A stretch of DNA of 64,000 bases, taken from NCBI GenBank assembly GCA_002420185.1, contig DIHO01000004.1, positions 211,139 to 275,138 of the forward strand, written 5' to 3'. The DNA is from Opitutales bacterium UBA5694. Lineage in GTDB: Bacteria > Verrucomicrobiota > Verrucomicrobiia > Opitutales > Opitutaceae. Shown here piece by piece: positions 8,691 through 17,891 of this stretch. The notes below the pieces were generated by a model. It ran no database searches, had not been told where the DNA came from, and was given only the letters and a program-made list of their open reading frames with translations. Position 1 is the first letter of the stretch; each line of letters starts with the position of its first letter. The translations under genes and the position numbers were made by a program.

Positions 8691-9836
8691 TCAATACACA
8701 TCTCGGCCGTAGCGCTTATCCTTTTGCATCTGTTTCACGTAAGCAGCGGCTTCAGCCTCGGCCATTTCGCCCTGCTCAGCCACGATGTCAATTAGCGCTT
8801 GATTGACGTCTTTGGCCATCCGGATGGCGTCACCACATACGTAAAAATATCCGCCTGTATTGATCCATTCCCAGATTTGAGCGGCGTTCTCCCGCATTCG
8901 ATCCTGAACATAGATCTTCTCTGTTTGGTCCCTCGAGAAAGCCAGATCCACTTTGTCCAAGTGCCCTGATTCGAGGTACTCTTCCCATTCAGGTTGATAC
9001 AAGTAGTCAGTTGCTTGGTGCTGGTCCCCAAAGAACAACCAGTTTTTTCCGGTGGCTCCTTTTGCGATTCGTTCTTCTATGAAGGCTCGAAAGGGAGCAA
9101 TTCCCGTTCCGGGTCCAACCATGATGATAGGAAGCGATCCATCTTCGGGTAGCCTGAAGTTGGGGTTGTGGTGAAAATAAACCCCTGAGGTCGCTCCTTC
9201 GTCCCACATATCAGCTATAAAAGTCGAGCATACTCCTTTTTTCTGTCTTCCAAAAGCCTCGTAGCGTACCGACCCCACGGTCAAATGAACCTCATTGGGA
9301 TGAGCATTTATACTAGAGGCGATGGAATACAAACGGGGTGCCAGCGGACGTAGAAATCCAGCGTAGTCGCCTGCACAAAGGGAACTCGGTGGGTACTCTT
9401 TCACCACGTCGACCCAATCTCTACCCCAAGTATATTCCTTTACCCATTCCCTATCCGCACACTTTTCCAGAAGTTCATCGAGTCCAGCCGCTTTAGCAAA
9501 CTTTGTGAGGACTACTTTTGTCACAACACGTAAATCGAATTTGTCTCGAAGCGCCTCTCCGAAAGAGAAAACCTCTTCGCCAATGGTAAGTTCATCAGCA
9601 GCGTCGATTCCTGTCGCCGCGAGGAACGCCTCGACTAGATCAGGCGCATTCTGAGGAACCACCGCCAAAGCGTCCCCCGCGTCGTAGCTAAGTCCCGAAC
9701 CTTCAATGGAGACCTCCGCGTGGATAGTCTCTTTTGCAGAGCCCTCACCATTAAGGTTATACTTTTTAAGTAGAGGAGCGGGGAAAGGGTTGCTCTTCCC
9801 GAACACGGATTGCGTTGATTCAGCAGTTTCACTCAT
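8691..9836 (-). CDS. CysJ-like NADPH flavin reductase lacking the flavodoxin domain
   Basis: A 381-residue FAD/NADPH oxidoreductase of the cytochrome P450 reductase / sulfite reductase alpha family. An N-terminal FAD-binding domain with an inserted helical part carries PRLYSIASS (FAD) and GVCSTFIAD. The NADPH domain has GPGTGIAPFRAF, FFGDQH, YVCGDA and the terminal aromatic of RYGRDVY. The FMN-binding flavodoxin domain of a full CysJ (about 600 residues) is absent, and the start is clean. Stand-alone versions are annotated as sulfite reductase alpha subunits and need a separate electron carrier or deliver electrons directly. No sulfite reductase haemoprotein gene is nearby. Confidence 0.88.
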   Translation of the reverse strand: MSETAESTQSVFGKSNPFPAPLLKKYNLNGEGSAKETIHAEVSIEGSGLSYDAGDALAVVPQNAPDLVEAFLAATGIDAADELTIGEEVFSFGEALRDKFDLRVVTKVVLTKFAKAAGLDELLEKCADREWVKEYTWGRDWVDVVKEYPPSSLCAGDYAGFLRPLAPRLYSIASSINAHPNEVHLTVGSVRYEAFGRQKKGVCSTFIADMWDEGATSGVYFHHNPNFRLPEDGSLPIIMVGPGTGIAPFRAFIEERIAKGATGKNWLFFGDQHQATDYLYQPEWEEYLESGHLDKVDLAFSRDQTEKIYVQDRMRENAAQIWEWINTGGYFYVCGDAIRMAKDVNQALIDIVAEQGEMAEAEAAAYVKQMQKDKRYGRDVY

Positions 9837-10014
9837 TGAATAGATGATTGGAATTTTCTCGCCTGACGCCTCCTGTTTCGGCCGTCAACAACGAAGAAAA
9901 AGCCAAAGTCGCCCACTGAACGCAAGAACAGAAACGCAGAAGCGGATTAACACTCGATCCAACCAAAAAGGGGGTCCCCTGAAGATCGCTTCTAGGAAGC
10001 ACCCACAGAAAAAT

Positions 10015-10419
10015 CTACGACTCTTCAAGCTTGCTGAATTCCTTTAGGAACTCTTCCGCGTCACGGTAGCCAATGAATCGCGAGACCTCGTTTCCGTTTC
10101 CATCTACGAAGATGACTGTAGGCAACGAATGAATACTATATTTTGCGGCTAACTCACTTCTCTCATCTACGTCAACCTTAACAGCTACTGCCTTGTCTCT
10201 CAAGGTCAAAATAACGCTTTTGTCTTTCCAGGTTGTCTGGTCAAGCATCTTACAAGGGCCACACCACTCTGCCTTAAAGTCGATCATGACCAGCTTTCTT
10301 GTCGATTTCGCAACTTTCTGTGCGGCCATTAAATCTTCCATGAAAAACAGATCCTCCGCCCAAAGGACCGGCGTTAAGAAAACTCCTGCGAGAAAAAAGA
10401 TAAGAGCGAGTGATTTCAT
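10015..10419 (-). CDS. secreted thioredoxin-like disulfide reductase (DsbD-gamma type)
   Basis: A periplasmic thioredoxin-fold protein of 134 residues. It has a signal peptide (MKSLALIFFLAGVF, cleavage near WAEDLF), the redox motif EWCGPCK at 51-57, and the cis-proline block HSLPTVIF. I chose ATG at 10419 because it starts a proper signal peptide; an upstream ATG at 10464 adds a non-signal leader. The overall shape matches the thioredoxin domains of DsbD or suppressor-for-copper-sensitivity proteins. It probably reduces cell-envelope disulfides, but its partner is not in the window. Confidence 0.87.
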   Translation of the reverse strand: MKSLALIFFLAGVFLTPVLWAEDLFFMEDLMAAQKVAKSTRKLVMIDFKAEWCGPCKMLDQTTWKDKSVILTLRDKAVAVKVDVDERSELAAKYSIHSLPTVIFVDGNGNEVSRFIGYRDAEEFLKEFSKLEES

Positions 10420-10623
10420 ATTGTGCTCAATATTTATACGCAAAAAGACGCACCAAACCGCCACATAAATTCAATAAAATGATCCTCCATTCATGACCAT
10501 CCCATATTTTTGAAAACCAATTCCCAAAAAGCAACAATTCGGTTGCATCGAGACCCCACTCCGTATTTGGGTCATTGATCCTCGTATCCCGCTTCGAGAG
10601 ATCCTCCCGTAACCACAAATTCC

Positions 10624-12318
10624 ATGTCCTTATTCTTCATGATATTAGGCAGCTTGGGCGTGTTCCTTTTTGGTATGCGCCTTATGAGCGAGTCCATCCA
10701 ACAAATTTCAGGTGAGCGGCTTCGCAGCATCATGCGATCGATGACCGGAAACCGATTTGCCGGTGTAATGACTGGATTCCTCGTCACCTGCCTAGTCCAG
10801 TCCTCCTCGGCCACTACGGTCATGGTCGTTAGTTTCGTCCACGCCCGCCTCCTGACCCTAATCCAGTCGATCGGCGTCATCATGGGGGCTAATCTCGGCA
10901 CAACGACGACGTTTTGGATCATCTCTTTTCTAGGTTTTAAGTTTAGCCTCTCAAATATCGCCATTCCCGTCATCGGCGTTGGGGTGGCAATGACTTTTTT
11001 GAAGACCGATCGCCTCAAGGAGGTCGGCAACTTCTGCACAGGATTTGGATTGCTTTTCCTCGGCCTCAGCCTTCTCAAAAACTCGTTTCCCGAAATCAAA
11101 AGCAATCCTGAAGCCTTGGAATGGATCGCCTCTTTGAGTACCTACGGGTTTGGTTCAATTCTCATCTTTCTCGCAGTCGGTGTGGTTCTCACCGTTGTCG
11201 TACAGTCCTCCTCGGTAGCTGGCGCGATCACGCTAACCATGGCGTACAAGGGCTGGATCGACTTTCCTCAAGCCGCCGCGGTCATTCTCGGGGAAAATAT
11301 AGGCACCACAATCATCGCCTACCTCGCATCGCTAACGGCTAACACGGCTGCTAAACGAGCGGCTCGAGCACATTTCATGTTCAATATGCTCGGTGTACTT
11401 TGGATGCTCGCCGTGTTCTTCCCCTTTATTTCCATGGTCGACTATCTGATGCCCGGTCCACCAGAAGCTCTAATCGTGGATGGTCAAGGACGGGCTGACG
11501 CAAATCCGGATCTACCCAACCACATGGCGCTTTTTCACACGCTCTTCAACTTGCTTAACATCTTTCTACTGATCGGTTTTGTCCCCAAGATCGCTCGACT
11601 CGTTGAATGGTTGGTCAAAGAAAAACCCACTACCGCCAACCTTGCTACCTTCCGGTATTTGGACAATATGTCATGGGGCTCCGGTGAACTGAATTTCTCC
11701 GAGGGGAAGCAAGCGATTGGGAAACTCGGTGATCTAAGCAAGCACATGTTTGAGCAGTTCCTTTACATCTATAACAATCCGCAAGAAAACCTTTCCAAAA
11801 AAGTGAAAGAGATCAACCGGATGGAAGAGGAGAGTAACGAGATCACCTCAGAGCTGTACGATTTCCTCATTCATTGCTCCTCCGACCATGTAAGCAACGA
11901 AACACGACAAGAGGCTACGCGGTACCTACGAGTAATCGCAGAACTTGAGGAAATCTGCGACTGCTGCCACCGAATCACCAACCGGGCTGCAAAACGCTAT
12001 CGGAAAAACCGCTTTCTCAATAAGGAAATTGAGGACGACATTATCCAATTCGGTGAAAACGTTCAGCGATTTATAGACTTCTACCAATCCCGAATTCAGT
12101 CGAAAGTATCAGCGGCTGATATGGAAGTTGCGATCGATCTCGAAGATATGATCAACGATAAGAGGCGGAAGCTGCGAAAACGTTCTGTCAATCGGATGAC
12201 CAATAATAGTGCAGAGGTACACTCTGAGCTTATCTATATTGAAATTGTGAACAATTTCGAACGTATCGCAAATCATTCGAAAAACATCATTCAGTCATTG
12301 CCGAAAGAGACAACCTAG
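10624..12318 (+). CDS. Na+/phosphate cotransporter (NptA/PhoU-fused family)
   Basis: Sodium-driven phosphate importer of the inner membrane, 564 residues. Two inverted transport repeats each hold the QSSS signature: VQSSSATTVMVV in the first and VQSSSVAGAIT in the second, with GANLGTT and GENIGTT following. Eight or more hydrophobic segments fill the first 330 residues. The C-terminal part (about 345-560) is a soluble helical PhoU-like domain, typical of this bacterial family and thought to link transport to phosphate status. The gene is monocistronic here, divergent from the thioredoxin-like gene. Confidence 0.92.
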   Translation: MSLFFMILGSLGVFLFGMRLMSESIQQISGERLRSIMRSMTGNRFAGVMTGFLVTCLVQSSSATTVMVVSFVHARLLTLIQSIGVIMGANLGTTTTFWIISFLGFKFSLSNIAIPVIGVGVAMTFLKTDRLKEVGNFCTGFGLLFLGLSLLKNSFPEIKSNPEALEWIASLSTYGFGSILIFLAVGVVLTVVVQSSSVAGAITLTMAYKGWIDFPQAAAVILGENIGTTIIAYLASLTANTAAKRAARAHFMFNMLGVLWMLAVFFPFISMVDYLMPGPPEALIVDGQGRADANPDLPNHMALFHTLFNLLNIFLLIGFVPKIARLVEWLVKEKPTTANLATFRYLDNMSWGSGELNFSEGKQAIGKLGDLSKHMFEQFLYIYNNPQENLSKKVKEINRMEEESNEITSELYDFLIHCSSDHVSNETRQEATRYLRVIAELEEICDCCHRITNRAAKRYRKNRFLNKEIEDDIIQFGENVQRFIDFYQSRIQSKVSAADMEVAIDLEDMINDKRRKLRKRSVNRMTNNSAEVHSELIYIEIVNNFERIANHSKNIIQSLPKETT

Positions 12319-12352
12319 CTACTGAGGGGAGAAGAACTGAAATTATCCTTTG

Positions 12353-13060
12353 CTAGCTTAGCCTCAAGACGTCCTTCATCACCTCGACCGAGGCAAGCTT
12401 GCCCACCATGGCTCGATAGGCCTGAATCATTTGACCGGGCATTCCATAACGACGGAATCGAATTTCCAATGATGCAGAATCGAACCGAAACACCGGTTCC
12501 AGTCCTTCGATCCTAGTTTCACAAAACTCGCAAGTAGATGGATAGTCTACCGTTACTTCGCTCCCTTTGCAGTCTTCGATTCCGTCTATCATCGACTCAA
12601 CGGAAACGTCGCGCCTGAACAGGCAGCACATTCGCTCGAACAGCGGCCCTGTTGCTTGATTGAAAGACTCGAACTCGAGCAACTCTAGGCCGCTCGCGTT
12701 CATAAGCTCCGTTTCGACTAGGTAACTGTCCGGACTGTCTTGATTCAACGAATACCGGCGTTCCAGAATGAAATCCTTGCTCTCAATCCGAGCTACCCCT
12801 CCGTCAACGAGGGACGAAATATCTTTCCGCCTATAATCCATCGCCTCTCTGTATGCGGCGAATAGCGATTCGCTCCATTCCACTAGTTCCGGCTCCGCAA
12901 GTCGTGCCAGGAACTGCTGGGCCCGATCGCTGGCGTACTTAGGCACGGTGTGACGGGATTTGTCGAAACCATCAAAACGCTTCACCAAGCCTTGGTACTC
13001 CCCTACTAGGGTGAGCTGGCTGATGAGCCTTTTGTCAGCAACTTTCTCAGTTTCGTCCAT
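12353..13060 (-). CDS. conserved-looking hypothetical protein, divergent from oleD
   Basis: I do not recognise this 235-residue product. It is soluble and acidic, with no signal peptide or membrane segment. It holds a MCCLF pair near the middle and a CEFCETRIEGLEPVFRF stretch with a CxxC near the C-terminal third, which could bind zinc. I chose ATG at 13060 (MDETEKV), since the ATG at 13126 would make its coding region overlap the oleD start; this leaves a 64-base divergent intergenic region. Sharing a promoter region with oleD may mean linked regulation, but nothing shows this directly. Confidence 0.7.
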   Translation of the reverse strand: MDETEKVADKRLISQLTLVGEYQGLVKRFDGFDKSRHTVPKYASDRAQQFLARLAEPELVEWSESLFAAYREAMDYRRKDISSLVDGGVARIESKDFILERRYSLNQDSPDSYLVETELMNASGLELLEFESFNQATGPLFERMCCLFRRDVSVESMIDGIEDCKGSEVTVDYPSTCEFCETRIEGLEPVFRFDSASLEIRFRRYGMPGQMIQAYRAMVGKLASVEVMKDVLRLS

Positions 13061-13124
13061 CGAGATTGCAGGAGTTGCCGGCAGATACTTGACACTACTC
13101 AGCGACACGCAAGCCTCTCTTCCC

Positions 13125-14177
13125 ATGCCGATGCCAAAGAAAGCCCTTCCTTTTCAATCCTTGGCACCTAGACGCGTACTTGTCACAGGCGCAAGTGGAT
13201 TTCTCGGCGGGAATCTCATTCAACGGCTTCTAGAGCAAGGTTGCGCGGTAAAAGGGCTCTGCCGACGACCTCAGCCTAAACTAGAAGCACTCGGAGTAGA
13301 AATGTTCTATGTCGATCTGGCTGACACAAAATCGGTTCGAAACGCATGCCAAGAAGCTGATACCGTGTTTCATACCGCGGCTAAAGTTGGTATCTGGGGA
13401 AAGTACCGTGAGTTTCATGATGCGAACGTAATTGGAACCCAGTCGATCGTTAACGGGTGCCGCGACTTTGAAGTAGGCAAACTGATCTATACCAGTACTC
13501 CAAGTGTAGTTTTTAATGCCGAGGCTATTTCAGGAGCCAATGAATCGTTGCCCTATGGCGATGGCATTCCCTGTCACTATCCAACGACGAAAGTAATCGC
13601 GGAAAAAGCGGTCCTCGCCGCACACGGGCTTCCTCCAGGGAACCTCAAGACAGTCGCCCTCCGACCCCATCTCATCTGGGGCCCAGGAGACCCAAACCTT
13701 ATACCTCGAGTACTGGATCGAGGAAGAAAAGGGCGCCTGCGCATTGTTGGGGAGGGGAACAATTGGGTCGACCTTAGCTATATCGACAATATCGTCGATG
13801 CTCACCTCTCCGCGGAGGCGGCCCTTGACAAACTCGAAAACAACCCAGGGGGGAAAGCGTATTTCATAAGTAACGACGAACCCGTTCTACTCTGGGAGTG
13901 GATCGATGATCTTCTGAACCGAAACGGTATTTCCACAATAAAAAAGAAGATCAGCCTCGCCCAAGCTCAAAGAGCGGGAGCGGTATTGGAACTGATATGG
14001 AAAGCGCTGCGCCTGCGCGGGGAACCACCTTTGACGCGGTTCGTTGCTTCGGAGCTAGCCAAAGACCATTGGTTCGATATCGCGGCGGCCAAACGCGACC
14101 TCGACTATCACCCACGTGTTTCCATGGCAGAAGGGATGAACCGACTCCTACAAGCCAGCGCCCTCGCATCTGACTAA
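13125..14177 (+). CDS. oleD: OleD-like 2-alkyl-3-oxoalkanoate reductase
   Basis: OleD reduces the beta-keto acid made by OleA to a beta-hydroxy acid, using NADPH, in long-chain olefin synthesis. The 350 residues form an extended short-chain dehydrogenase with TGASGFLGG (21-29), VFHTAAKVGIWG, YTSTPSVVF and the catalytic YPTTK. Family-specific blocks include LRPHLIWGPGDPNLIPR, VGEGNNWVDLSYIDN and the C-terminal PPLTRFVAS and FDIAAAKRDLDYHP. I chose ATG at 13125 (MPMPKK); the frame is open upstream but that part lies over the divergent gene. It heads a four-gene plus-strand run with gaps of 12-19 bases. A related 3-beta-hydroxysteroid dehydrogenase is the alternative. Confidence 0.88.
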   Translation: MPMPKKALPFQSLAPRRVLVTGASGFLGGNLIQRLLEQGCAVKGLCRRPQPKLEALGVEMFYVDLADTKSVRNACQEADTVFHTAAKVGIWGKYREFHDANVIGTQSIVNGCRDFEVGKLIYTSTPSVVFNAEAISGANESLPYGDGIPCHYPTTKVIAEKAVLAAHGLPPGNLKTVALRPHLIWGPGDPNLIPRVLDRGRKGRLRIVGEGNNWVDLSYIDNIVDAHLSAEAALDKLENNPGGKAYFISNDEPVLLWEWIDDLLNRNGISTIKKKISLAQAQRAGAVLELIWKALRLRGEPPLTRFVASELAKDHWFDIAAAKRDLDYHPRVSMAEGMNRLLQASALASD

Positions 14178-14196
14178 CGATAAAGCCAAATTTCAG

Positions 14197-14679
14197 ATGG
14201 AACAGACCCTATATCTCGTTCGGCACGCCCACGCTGCAGACTTTCAGCCTGATTCCAAGCGTCCCCTCAGTGCTAAAGGTAAGAAACAGATTGAAAGAAT
14301 ATCTAGTGCCCTCCGAGGGAAAGGACTTATCGAGCCTTCAGTCATATGGCACAGTCCGTACCTTCGAGCGATTGAGACGGCAACCCTGCTACACGAGGGT
14401 CTCGGGCTTTCAGTGGGATTGGAAACCGTTGATGGAATCACTCCTTTCGACGACCCATCAAAAATTGCTGAACGTATCGACTCGTCTACCGAAGATATCA
14501 TGGTGGTCGGTCACGAGCCAAAGTTATCAAGCCTCACATCTCTTCTCCTTTCAGGATCGCAATCTTTCCAATGTATGATTTTTCCCAAGACATCGATTCT
14601 CAGTTTGACTCGACTCAAAGTCAGCGACCAATCCACTCCCTGGCAAATCGCCTGGCATATTAGCCACAAACACTTCTAG
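14197..14679 (+). CDS. SixA-like phosphohistidine phosphatase
   Basis: A small histidine phosphatase of 160 residues, of the type that removes phosphate from phosphohistidine in signalling proteins. The N-terminal RHG-type motif LVRHAHA carries the nucleophile His, followed by RPLSAKGKKQ, WHSPYLRAIETA with the second Arg, and VVGHEPKLS with the second catalytic His. Length and layout match SixA. It lies 19 bases after oleD and 12 before the RmlD-like gene. There is no evidence for its target. Confidence 0.88.
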   Translation: MEQTLYLVRHAHAADFQPDSKRPLSAKGKKQIERISSALRGKGLIEPSVIWHSPYLRAIETATLLHEGLGLSVGLETVDGITPFDDPSKIAERIDSSTEDIMVVGHEPKLSSLTSLLLSGSQSFQCMIFPKTSILSLTRLKVSDQSTPWQIAWHISHKHF

Positions 14680-14691
14680 TAGCAGATTTGT

Positions 14692-15609
14692 ATGAAAATT
14701 ATCCTGACAGGAGCTTCGGGATTGCTAGGGCACGCGTTCGCTCAATCCGCAAAACGGCGCCAGCATGAAGTCATCGGCATCGTAGGATCTTATGCCCCAC
14801 CAATCGATGGACTGAATCAGCAGGAGGCGATAGACCTCAATGATCTTGCCATACTTGAGCGTTTCGTTTTGGAGCAATTCCCCGATGCGATTGTGAATTG
14901 TGCGGCGCTATCTATTCCCGCCTTGTGCGAATCCGATCCCAGTGCGAGCGAACGTATCAATGTTCTCGTTCCCGAAAAGCTGGCTTTGCTTTCCCGGCAT
15001 TTGTTTGCTCGGTTTATCCATATCTCTACTGACCAGGTATTCGATGGAGCTTCCGCACCTTACTCCATTGGAGATCCTCCCAACCCTTCCAGTATCTACT
15101 CAATGCATAAAGAGGAGTCAGAAAAGCGAGCCCTAGACAGGGCATCAGAATTCGCATCCATTATTAGAATACCTCTTATCAATGGAAACAGCCCACGTGG
15201 AAATCGAAGCCTGCACGAGCAACTTTTTGCCGTCTGGAGTCGAGGCGAGCAAGCTCATCTGTTTACAGACGAGTATCGCCAACCTTGTCTTTCCGATAAC
15301 TTAGCCGACGCCATGGTCGAACTATGTGAACGCAATGACCTCCAAGGCCTTCTTCATTGGGCTGGAACCGACCACCTCTCTCGTTTTGAGATCGGCCAAC
15401 AGATACTCGACCACTTTGGGCTTTCGCCCGATTTAATATCAAAATCCAATCGAGGCAACCACCCCGAACATTCCCGACGCCAAAAAAACCTGGACCTGGA
15501 CCTCCAACCTTTGGCAGGCAGATTGAAAACGCGTCCTCAACCATTTTCAGAACAACTGGAGTCGCTAATCGTACCCAAGCAATTTCGAGTGTGGTACAAC
15601 TCCATTTGA
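14692..15609 (+). CDS. RmlD-like sugar-nucleotide reductase (SDR)
   Basis: An extended short-chain dehydrogenase of 305 residues resembling dTDP-4-dehydrorhamnose reductase. It shows the nucleotide-binding TGASGLLG, NCAALSIPALCE with a Cys-Glu pair, HISTDQVFDG, and YSMHKEESE with the catalytic Tyr-x3-Lys. It is the third gene of the oleD run. No rmlA or rmlB gene sits beside it, unlike the RmlD-like gene at 32500-33423, so its substrate is open: a deoxysugar nucleotide or an S-adenosylmethionine-related compound (MAT2B-like proteins share this fold). Confidence 0.82.
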   Translation: MKIILTGASGLLGHAFAQSAKRRQHEVIGIVGSYAPPIDGLNQQEAIDLNDLAILERFVLEQFPDAIVNCAALSIPALCESDPSASERINVLVPEKLALLSRHLFARFIHISTDQVFDGASAPYSIGDPPNPSSIYSMHKEESEKRALDRASEFASIIRIPLINGNSPRGNRSLHEQLFAVWSRGEQAHLFTDEYRQPCLSDNLADAMVELCERNDLQGLLHWAGTDHLSRFEIGQQILDHFGLSPDLISKSNRGNHPEHSRRQKNLDLDLQPLAGRLKTRPQPFSEQLESLIVPKQFRVWYNSI

Positions 15610-15621
15610 TAAAACAAGTCC

Positions 15622-16326
15622 ATGACTCCGCAAGAACTCCACGTTCTCCCCGATTCCACTCACACTGCAGCCCAAAATATGGCTCACGATTTTCTGCTGC
15701 TCAATCGCTACCCGGACGTGAACGCCCTACGGATCCGTCATTACGACTGGCTTCGCCCTGCATTTACTTTTGGGATGAGCCAATCTTACAAATATGCCTT
15801 GTCTGAAGTCTCGGATTCCAGCGCTGATATCTGTCGGCGTCCTACTGGGGGCGGTGTGGTCAATCACCTTGAGGACTGGACCTATTCACTCGTAATACCA
15901 GCAAGCCACCCACTCGCCCGGTCACAACCCTCTGAAAGCTACCGCTCCGTCCACGACTGCATCGTGTCCTCCATGCATGAGCAAGGAGTGGAAGTAATTT
16001 TGAATTTCGCCTCGCCGGAACATACGGGGCCCAGCGTATGCTTCGAAAAGCCCGAAGTATATGACATCGTCCTTAGGAACCTTCCCACAAAAGTAGCGGG
16101 CGCCGCCCAAAAACGCTCCAAGAAGGGCTATCTGATGCAAGGCTCCATCTGGCGACCCGCATTGCCAGATCTCGACTGGACCCAATTTTACAACGACTTT
16201 ATCCAGTCGCTTTCCCGTCTTGCTAGCGCAGAAACCCAATTTAGATCCTGGCCTGATTGGGACGAGTCGGAGGAAGAACAGCTCATCGAGCGTTTCGAGT
16301 CGGAAGAATGGAACCAGAGGCGTTAA
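15622..16326 (+). CDS. lipoate-protein ligase-like protein (LplA/LipM family)
   Basis: A BPL/LplA-fold protein of 234 residues that attaches or moves a lipoyl or octanoyl group onto carrier proteins. The signature RRPTGGGVVNH and DWTYSLVIP mark the ligand-binding site, and KVAGAAQKRSKKG holds the conserved lysine that binds the acyl-adenylate or the transfer intermediate. QGSIW follows as in the family. It starts 12 bases after the RmlD-like gene and ends the oleD run. The separate C-terminal domain of E. coli LplA is absent, which fits LipM or LipL-like transferases. Confidence 0.85.
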   Translation: MTPQELHVLPDSTHTAAQNMAHDFLLLNRYPDVNALRIRHYDWLRPAFTFGMSQSYKYALSEVSDSSADICRRPTGGGVVNHLEDWTYSLVIPASHPLARSQPSESYRSVHDCIVSSMHEQGVEVILNFASPEHTGPSVCFEKPEVYDIVLRNLPTKVAGAAQKRSKKGYLMQGSIWRPALPDLDWTQFYNDFIQSLSRLASAETQFRSWPDWDESEEEQLIERFESEEWNQRR

Positions 16327-16849
16327 TCTAGCTGCCTCATCCGGTGCCTTCCAATCCACGTTGAAGAATACCTGGCCTCTTTCCTCGCCACCCCAAAAAG
16401 GCTAAAATTCGGTGAATCCAAGGCAAGAGCCTATTCAACAAATGAATGGGTTTGGGCGAAAGAACGCTCGATCACCTTCATCTGCTCACTCGGATCTGCC
16501 GGCCATACGCATAATAGGGACATGATCGGTCACGGTTACTAAACCAACCCCTGGATGTCCCGATCTACTTACCTAGTTAAATAGATTCTTCTAAGTAAAA
16601 ACCGTAATACCCGAAAAGCGGCTTGTCGGCAGTTGCTATCGGGAAGACATTCGTTTGGAATGCCATGTCGCCTATTGAATCGATCTGGTCAAGCAAGCAG
16701 GAATAGAAAGTTCATACTACAACGAACGCCGAGATATTTGAAGTAAGCTCCGACGTCTCATGCGGGTGTTCCTCCATTTCAAATCGGATCAATTGTACCG
16801 AACAAGGAGACACATTCATTCCTATCAACATCCACCTTTACTCTTTTCT
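16327..16849. other. gap with no supported gene
   Basis: The 523 bases after the lipoate ligase-like gene hold short open stretches on both strands, none of which I could link to a family. On the minus strand a short segment around 16600-16700 reads MAFQTNVFPIATADKP in one frame, which could be a remnant, but I cannot identify it. Confidence 0.35.
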
Positions 16850-17724
16850 ATGCGATACTCCCTCCTTCTTTAACTCCTTCTTCCCTTAATCGCTTCAGCC
16901 TCAATGGATCCCCACATTCCCTCCCACTGGACCAAGGGCTACGTCGTCGCCAACAACATCCGTATCCATTACTGGCTTACAGTCGGAGACAATCCTCCCA
17001 TGGTTCTAGCCCACGGTTGCTCCGATGATGGACTGTGCTGGACAGCGGTAGCACTAGAGCTGGAAGATCGGTATGATGTGATTTTGGCTGATGCACGAGC
17101 CTTTGGACGCACGGATCCACCCTCCCAAACGGAATCGGCCGATGTACAGGTAGAAGATCTTGCGGGATTCATATCAGCTCTTGAACTGGCGAAGCCAATC
17201 CTCATGGGCCACTCCATGGGAAGTTTATCCGTGGCCTGGTTTTCAGCACGTTATCCGGATATCCCCCGTGCATCCATATTGGTCGACCCTCGACTAGTGC
17301 CACGTACACCGAAAGCACAAACTGCACGCAACTCTGTGCCTATAGAGAATCGGTTCAGGCTATTCTGAATAGAGACAATACCAACTACCAAGAACTCTGC
17401 GACTTTCAAAAGGAGCACAATCCCCGCTTTAGTTTTCTGGAGCTCCACTTCTGGGCATTGTCCAAACAACAGCACCATCCCAACACAGCTTATCGAAGTC
17501 TAGGCGACCGTCCTCAAACAAGCGACATCTTCGCCAAGACCTCCTGCCCGACGCTAATTCTAAAAGCAGACGATCAAGGAGAACTTCGTGCAGGCAACGA
17601 ATCGGTTGCCTCAAACCTAAAGAATGGCTAACTGATCCACATAGAAGACGCTGGCCACAGCGTCCACCAAGATCAGCCAGAAAGGTTTCACTTGGCCCTG
17701 AACGCATTCCTCTCCAAACTATAA
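16850..17724 (+). pseudogene. decayed secreted alpha/beta hydrolase
   Basis: The reading starts at 16850 with a signal peptide, MRYSLLL, then an in-frame TAA, then LLLPLIASAS and MDPHIPSHW. The body has VLAHGCSDDGLCW (oxyanion region), ADARAFGRTDPP and the nucleophile elbow MGHSMGSLS. After LVDPRLVP the frame ends at 17368, and a frameshift between about 17290 and 17390 gives LCDFQKEHNPRFSFLEL, CPTLILKADDQGELR (acid residue), a TAA at 17629-17631, then LIHIEDAGHSVHQDQPE with the catalytic His. The full fold is therefore present but broken by two stops and one frameshift. It is not OleB, whose haloalkane-dehalogenase-like motifs are absent. Confidence 0.88.
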
Positions 17725-17891
17725 GGGAATTGCTAAAAGGGGTAACCCAATCTCACAAATTAGTATCCATAAATCAAACACATTATTCGCCAAAGCAATC
17801 ATTCGAACTTCCTATCAACAACTTTGATTGTGACCAATTCATTAGATTAAGATATTATTTCCACAAAATACAAATGTATCTATTTGAAATT

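Noticed and set aside
10572..11105. A 177-residue minus-strand frame opposite the Na/Pi cotransporter
   Set aside because: It is antisense to a clear transporter and shows only basic, low-complexity sequence.
16850..17724. The hydrolase pseudogene as a candidate oleB
   Set aside because: It has a signal peptide and lacks the haloalkane-dehalogenase-like motifs expected of OleB.
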